Source: Flavivirga eckloniae (lineage in GTDB: Bacteria; Bacteroidota; Bacteroidia; Flavobacteriales; Flavobacteriaceae). From it: a stretch of 64,000 nt of DNA. The position numbers were made by a program, and so were the translations under genes. The stretch is from NCBI RefSeq assembly GCF_002886045.1, contig NZ_CP025791.1, positions 5,471,001 through 5,535,000 on the forward strand, given 5' to 3'. The notes under the pieces were generated by a model. The model ran no database searches. It saw nothing but the letters and a program-made list of their open reading frames with translations, and was not told the origin of the DNA. Below are positions 61,975 to 64,000 of this stretch, piece after piece. Numbering within the stretch: position 1 is the first letter of the stretch; the number at the start of each line of letters is the position of its first letter.

Positions 61975-64000
61975 CTACCTCGAACGTAGGTTAATATCTG
62001 GTTGTCTTCGTTTTTCGTATTTTAAATCTTTTAAGATACTCGATCTAATACCAATAAAGAAATTCCAGGACGTTCTTTCACTAAAAGGGATCCAACTAAA
62101 ATTCATACGCCAGCTTAATAAGTCACGTTCAAAACGTAATTGGGTATATGTAAAACCGGCATTTTTTATGTCGAAACCAGAAGAGGCTCCTATAGACCAT
62201 TTAGGCGATAGTTCAATATCTCCAGAGAACATAAGAGAATGTGACGAAATTTCGTTCTCCCGCCTCTTATTAGAATAGTTTACGGCATAAGCCAAGCGTA
62301 AATTCCAAGGTATTTTATAATTGTAAAATTCACTTGATTCTTCATCCTTGTCTTTATCTTTATTTTCATTACCATTAATTTGCTGATTGGCAAAATCTTG
62401 GGAAACACCAAATAAATCATCTGCACGCCCACCACTACGCACATTTTCGTCAATGTTTTTATCCTTTTCTTTCCTGCCTTTACTAGATAAGGACCAACTA
62501 GCATTTATGTTAGCACTTGTTAATCTAAAAAGACTACCTCCGTTGCTAATATTAAATTCTTTCACTTTAACATTGTTGTTGTCTAATGCATAAGGATCTA
62601 AGGTTGCACCAAAATTAATGCTCATTTTATTATCGAATAGCTGTGTGCCTCCAGATATCCTAACAGGGCTCCATTGTAACGAATCGCCAGCAAAGTTGTA
62701 TGCCGTTTGAAAATTCAAATTGTTCAATAAAATAACTTTCTTTGGCTCTGTAGCAGTACTGTCTTTATCACGTACTTTTGCTTCAAAATTATTGGATAAA
62801 CTAATCCCCATAGAGCTTGAAAAGTTTTTATTTGGAGGACCTCCAATAGGAACCTCTGCAAAACGTGTATATTCTATATCACTTAAACGAGCATTACCCA
62901 CAATTTCATCCACTTCTGCTTGTGTTAAACCATCCGCATTCACAGTTTCAGCAGTTGTATAATAATCATCGAATGCAGGATTTATGTTGTAGCTTATAGA
63001 AGGTCTCATAACATGCCTTATGGCTTTTATTTTGACGTCTTTGCCTTCTTTTTCAAAATTAAACATACCATAAACCGTAGTACCGAGGTTTGTGCCAAAA
63101 TTATAAGTTCTATAAGAATCGAACCCATTAACGGTTCTTGTGGATACAGTACGATTTTTAACATCGTAAGACTTTCTAATGGTTTTTAATGTCCACACTT
63201 CCTTATAGCTTGTAGAAGCACTGAGACTAAAATGCTTAAAAAGCTTAAAGTTTGTACTCAATGGTATACCATGGTTAAAACCTGTTTTTCCCTCTTCAAA
63301 CATTTCTTTTTTAAAGAAAAGAGAGTCTGTAGTTATGTATTTATTTTCACCTCTTACATTATACTGGAAGTTTATGTTTTGAATAATTCCTTTTTTAGAA
63401 CCCGTTTTAGGAGCAAATGGAAAGATTCTACCAACACTCGCTTGAAGTGTAGGAAGCGTCATACTTATAGTTTCTGTTCTGGTATTTTGCGAATGGGTTC
63501 CTGTAAGGCTAAAGTTTACTTGAGGCTCTCCTTGAAACGTTTTTGAATATGATATAGACGAGGACAAGGTATTATTTAAAAAAGCACCCGAATTAACTTG
63601 ATTAACCGAACTTTGATAGTAATTACTACTCCCTAAGTTAACGGAAGCAGAAAAACGCGAATTTGGATTTGCCTTTGCGTCTTGGCTATGAGACCAGCGT
63701 AAGTTATATATGGTTCTTCTGGAGTAATCTGGAAAACCACGTTCGCTGTTAATAATATTTTCGTACCTAAAACCAAAATTTCCTCTAAATTTATAACGTC
63801 TGGAGTAGGTACTCTCCAAACGTACACCATAACTACCATTGGTATAATAATCACCGATGGCGGCTAAATCAATATAGTCACTAATAGCAAAATAGTACCC
63901 TCCATTTTGTAAAAAGAACCCACGGTCGTTTTGTTCACCAAAAGAAGGTATGATTAGCCCGGAAGTTTGCTTGTCACTTTGCGGAAAAAAAGCAAAGGGT
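61975..64000 (-). CDS. lptD: LPS-assembly protein LptD, Bacteroidota type, 5' end outside the window
   Basis: The C-terminal 675 residues of an outer-membrane beta barrel that inserts lipopolysaccharide into the outer leaflet. The frame stays open to the window edge. The N-most visible part reads FPQSDKQTSGLIIPSFGEQN, RGFFLQNGGYYFAISDYIDL and AAIGDYYTNGSYGVR, hallmark LptD segments, followed by many amphipathic strands (for example SFSASVNLGSSNYYQSS-like stretches) and a C-terminal strand-rich end. A TTG at 63819 inside this frame gives a 614-residue ORF, but the match continues beyond it. ridA follows 26 bp later. The N-terminal OstA domain is not in the window. Confidence 0.88.
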   Translation of the reverse strand, partial: PFAFFPQSDKQTSGLIIPSFGEQNDRGFFLQNGGYYFAISDYIDLAAIGDYYTNGSYGVRLESTYSRRYKFRGNFGFRYENIINSERGFPDYSRRTIYNLRWSHSQDAKANPNSRFSASVNLGSSNYYQSSVNQVNSGAFLNNTLSSSISYSKTFQGEPQVNFSLTGTHSQNTRTETISMTLPTLQASVGRIFPFAPKTGSKKGIIQNINFQYNVRGENKYITTDSLFFKKEMFEEGKTGFNHGIPLSTNFKLFKHFSLSASTSYKEVWTLKTIRKSYDVKNRTVSTRTVNGFDSYRTYNFGTNLGTTVYGMFNFEKEGKDVKIKAIRHVMRPSISYNINPAFDDYYTTAETVNADGLTQAEVDEIVGNARLSDIEYTRFAEVPIGGPPNKNFSSSMGISLSNNFEAKVRDKDSTATEPKKVILLNNLNFQTAYNFAGDSLQWSPVRISGGTQLFDNKMSINFGATLDPYALDNNNVKVKEFNISNGGSLFRLTSANINASWSLSSKGRKEKDKNIDENVRSGGRADDLFGVSQDFANQQINGNENKDKDKDEESSEFYNYKIPWNLRLAYAVNYSNKRRENEISSHSLMFSGDIELSPKWSIGASSGFDIKNAGFTYTQLRFERDLLSWRMNFSWIPFSERTSWNFFIGIRSSILKDLKYEKRRQPDINLRSR

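Noticed and set aside
63633-63854. Other frames over the lptD end
   Set aside because: The lptD frame stays open to base 64000 and carries the family motifs; the others are shadows.

Overview
The window is AT-rich bacterial DNA that reads as a Flavobacteriaceae (Bacteroidota) chromosome. The evidence is a giant SprB-type gliding adhesin with a type IX secretion C-terminal domain followed by a PorP/SprF partner, Bacteroidota promoters of the TTG/TAnnTTTG type, many Sec-signal proteins cleaved before Gln, and several Bacteroidota-typical families (THUMP-like methyltransferase, DUF4159, LptD of the Bacteroidota type, DUF2007). No phage, plasmid, IS element, CRISPR array, rRNA or tRNA was seen. 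Species cannot be fixed from the sequence alone.

Layout. 1-11.7 kb: the 3' part of an sprB-like gene (about 38 SprB repeats, including a seven-repeat unit present three times) and sprF. 12.1-18.8 kb: M16 zinc protease, DsbD thiol-disulfide transporter, class-V aminotransferase. 18.9-24.7 kb: a divergent LysR regulator and the histidine-degradation operon hutH-hutU-hutI (no hutG). 24.7-29.4 kb: a large hybrid histidine kinase and a glutamine cyclotransferase lipoprotein on the minus strand. 29.5 kb: the small SRP RNA with a clear promoter. 29.7-36 kb: SDR oxidoreductase, small lipoproteins, a thioredoxin-fold lipoprotein without CxxC, an ABC-F protein with one degenerate ATP site, a DUF2007 protein and a secreted VGIGT-type protein. 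36-40.6 kb: PAP2 phosphatase and pheT on the minus strand, then a TlpA-like lipoprotein on the plus strand.

40.9-43.3 kb holds the oddest gene: an 815-residue secreted protein with an SH3-like head, about 580 residues without proline or glycine built from 33/34-residue charged repeats, and an unrecognised tail. 43.3-52.2 kb is almost all minus strand: VOC protein, AraC regulator, DUF4269 protein, SAM methyltransferase, AI-2E family permease, TrmH-family methyltransferase, DUF4159, RsmE, a small membrane protein and TsaD; a DUF1223 protein is the single plus-strand exception. Two intergenic gaps here carry related degenerate repeats in opposite orientation. 52.3-59.9 kb: TamB, then the glycolytic/amino-sugar cluster pfkA-gapA-nagK behind a perfect inverted repeat. 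60.1-64 kb: a hybrid histidine kinase whose phospho-acceptor histidine is tyrosine, then ridA and the 3' part of lptD on the minus strand.

Most of the window is ordinary core genome. The best leads for something new are the repeat-rich coiled-coil protein, the H-to-Y histidine kinase, the triplicated block inside sprB, and the intergenic repeat family.
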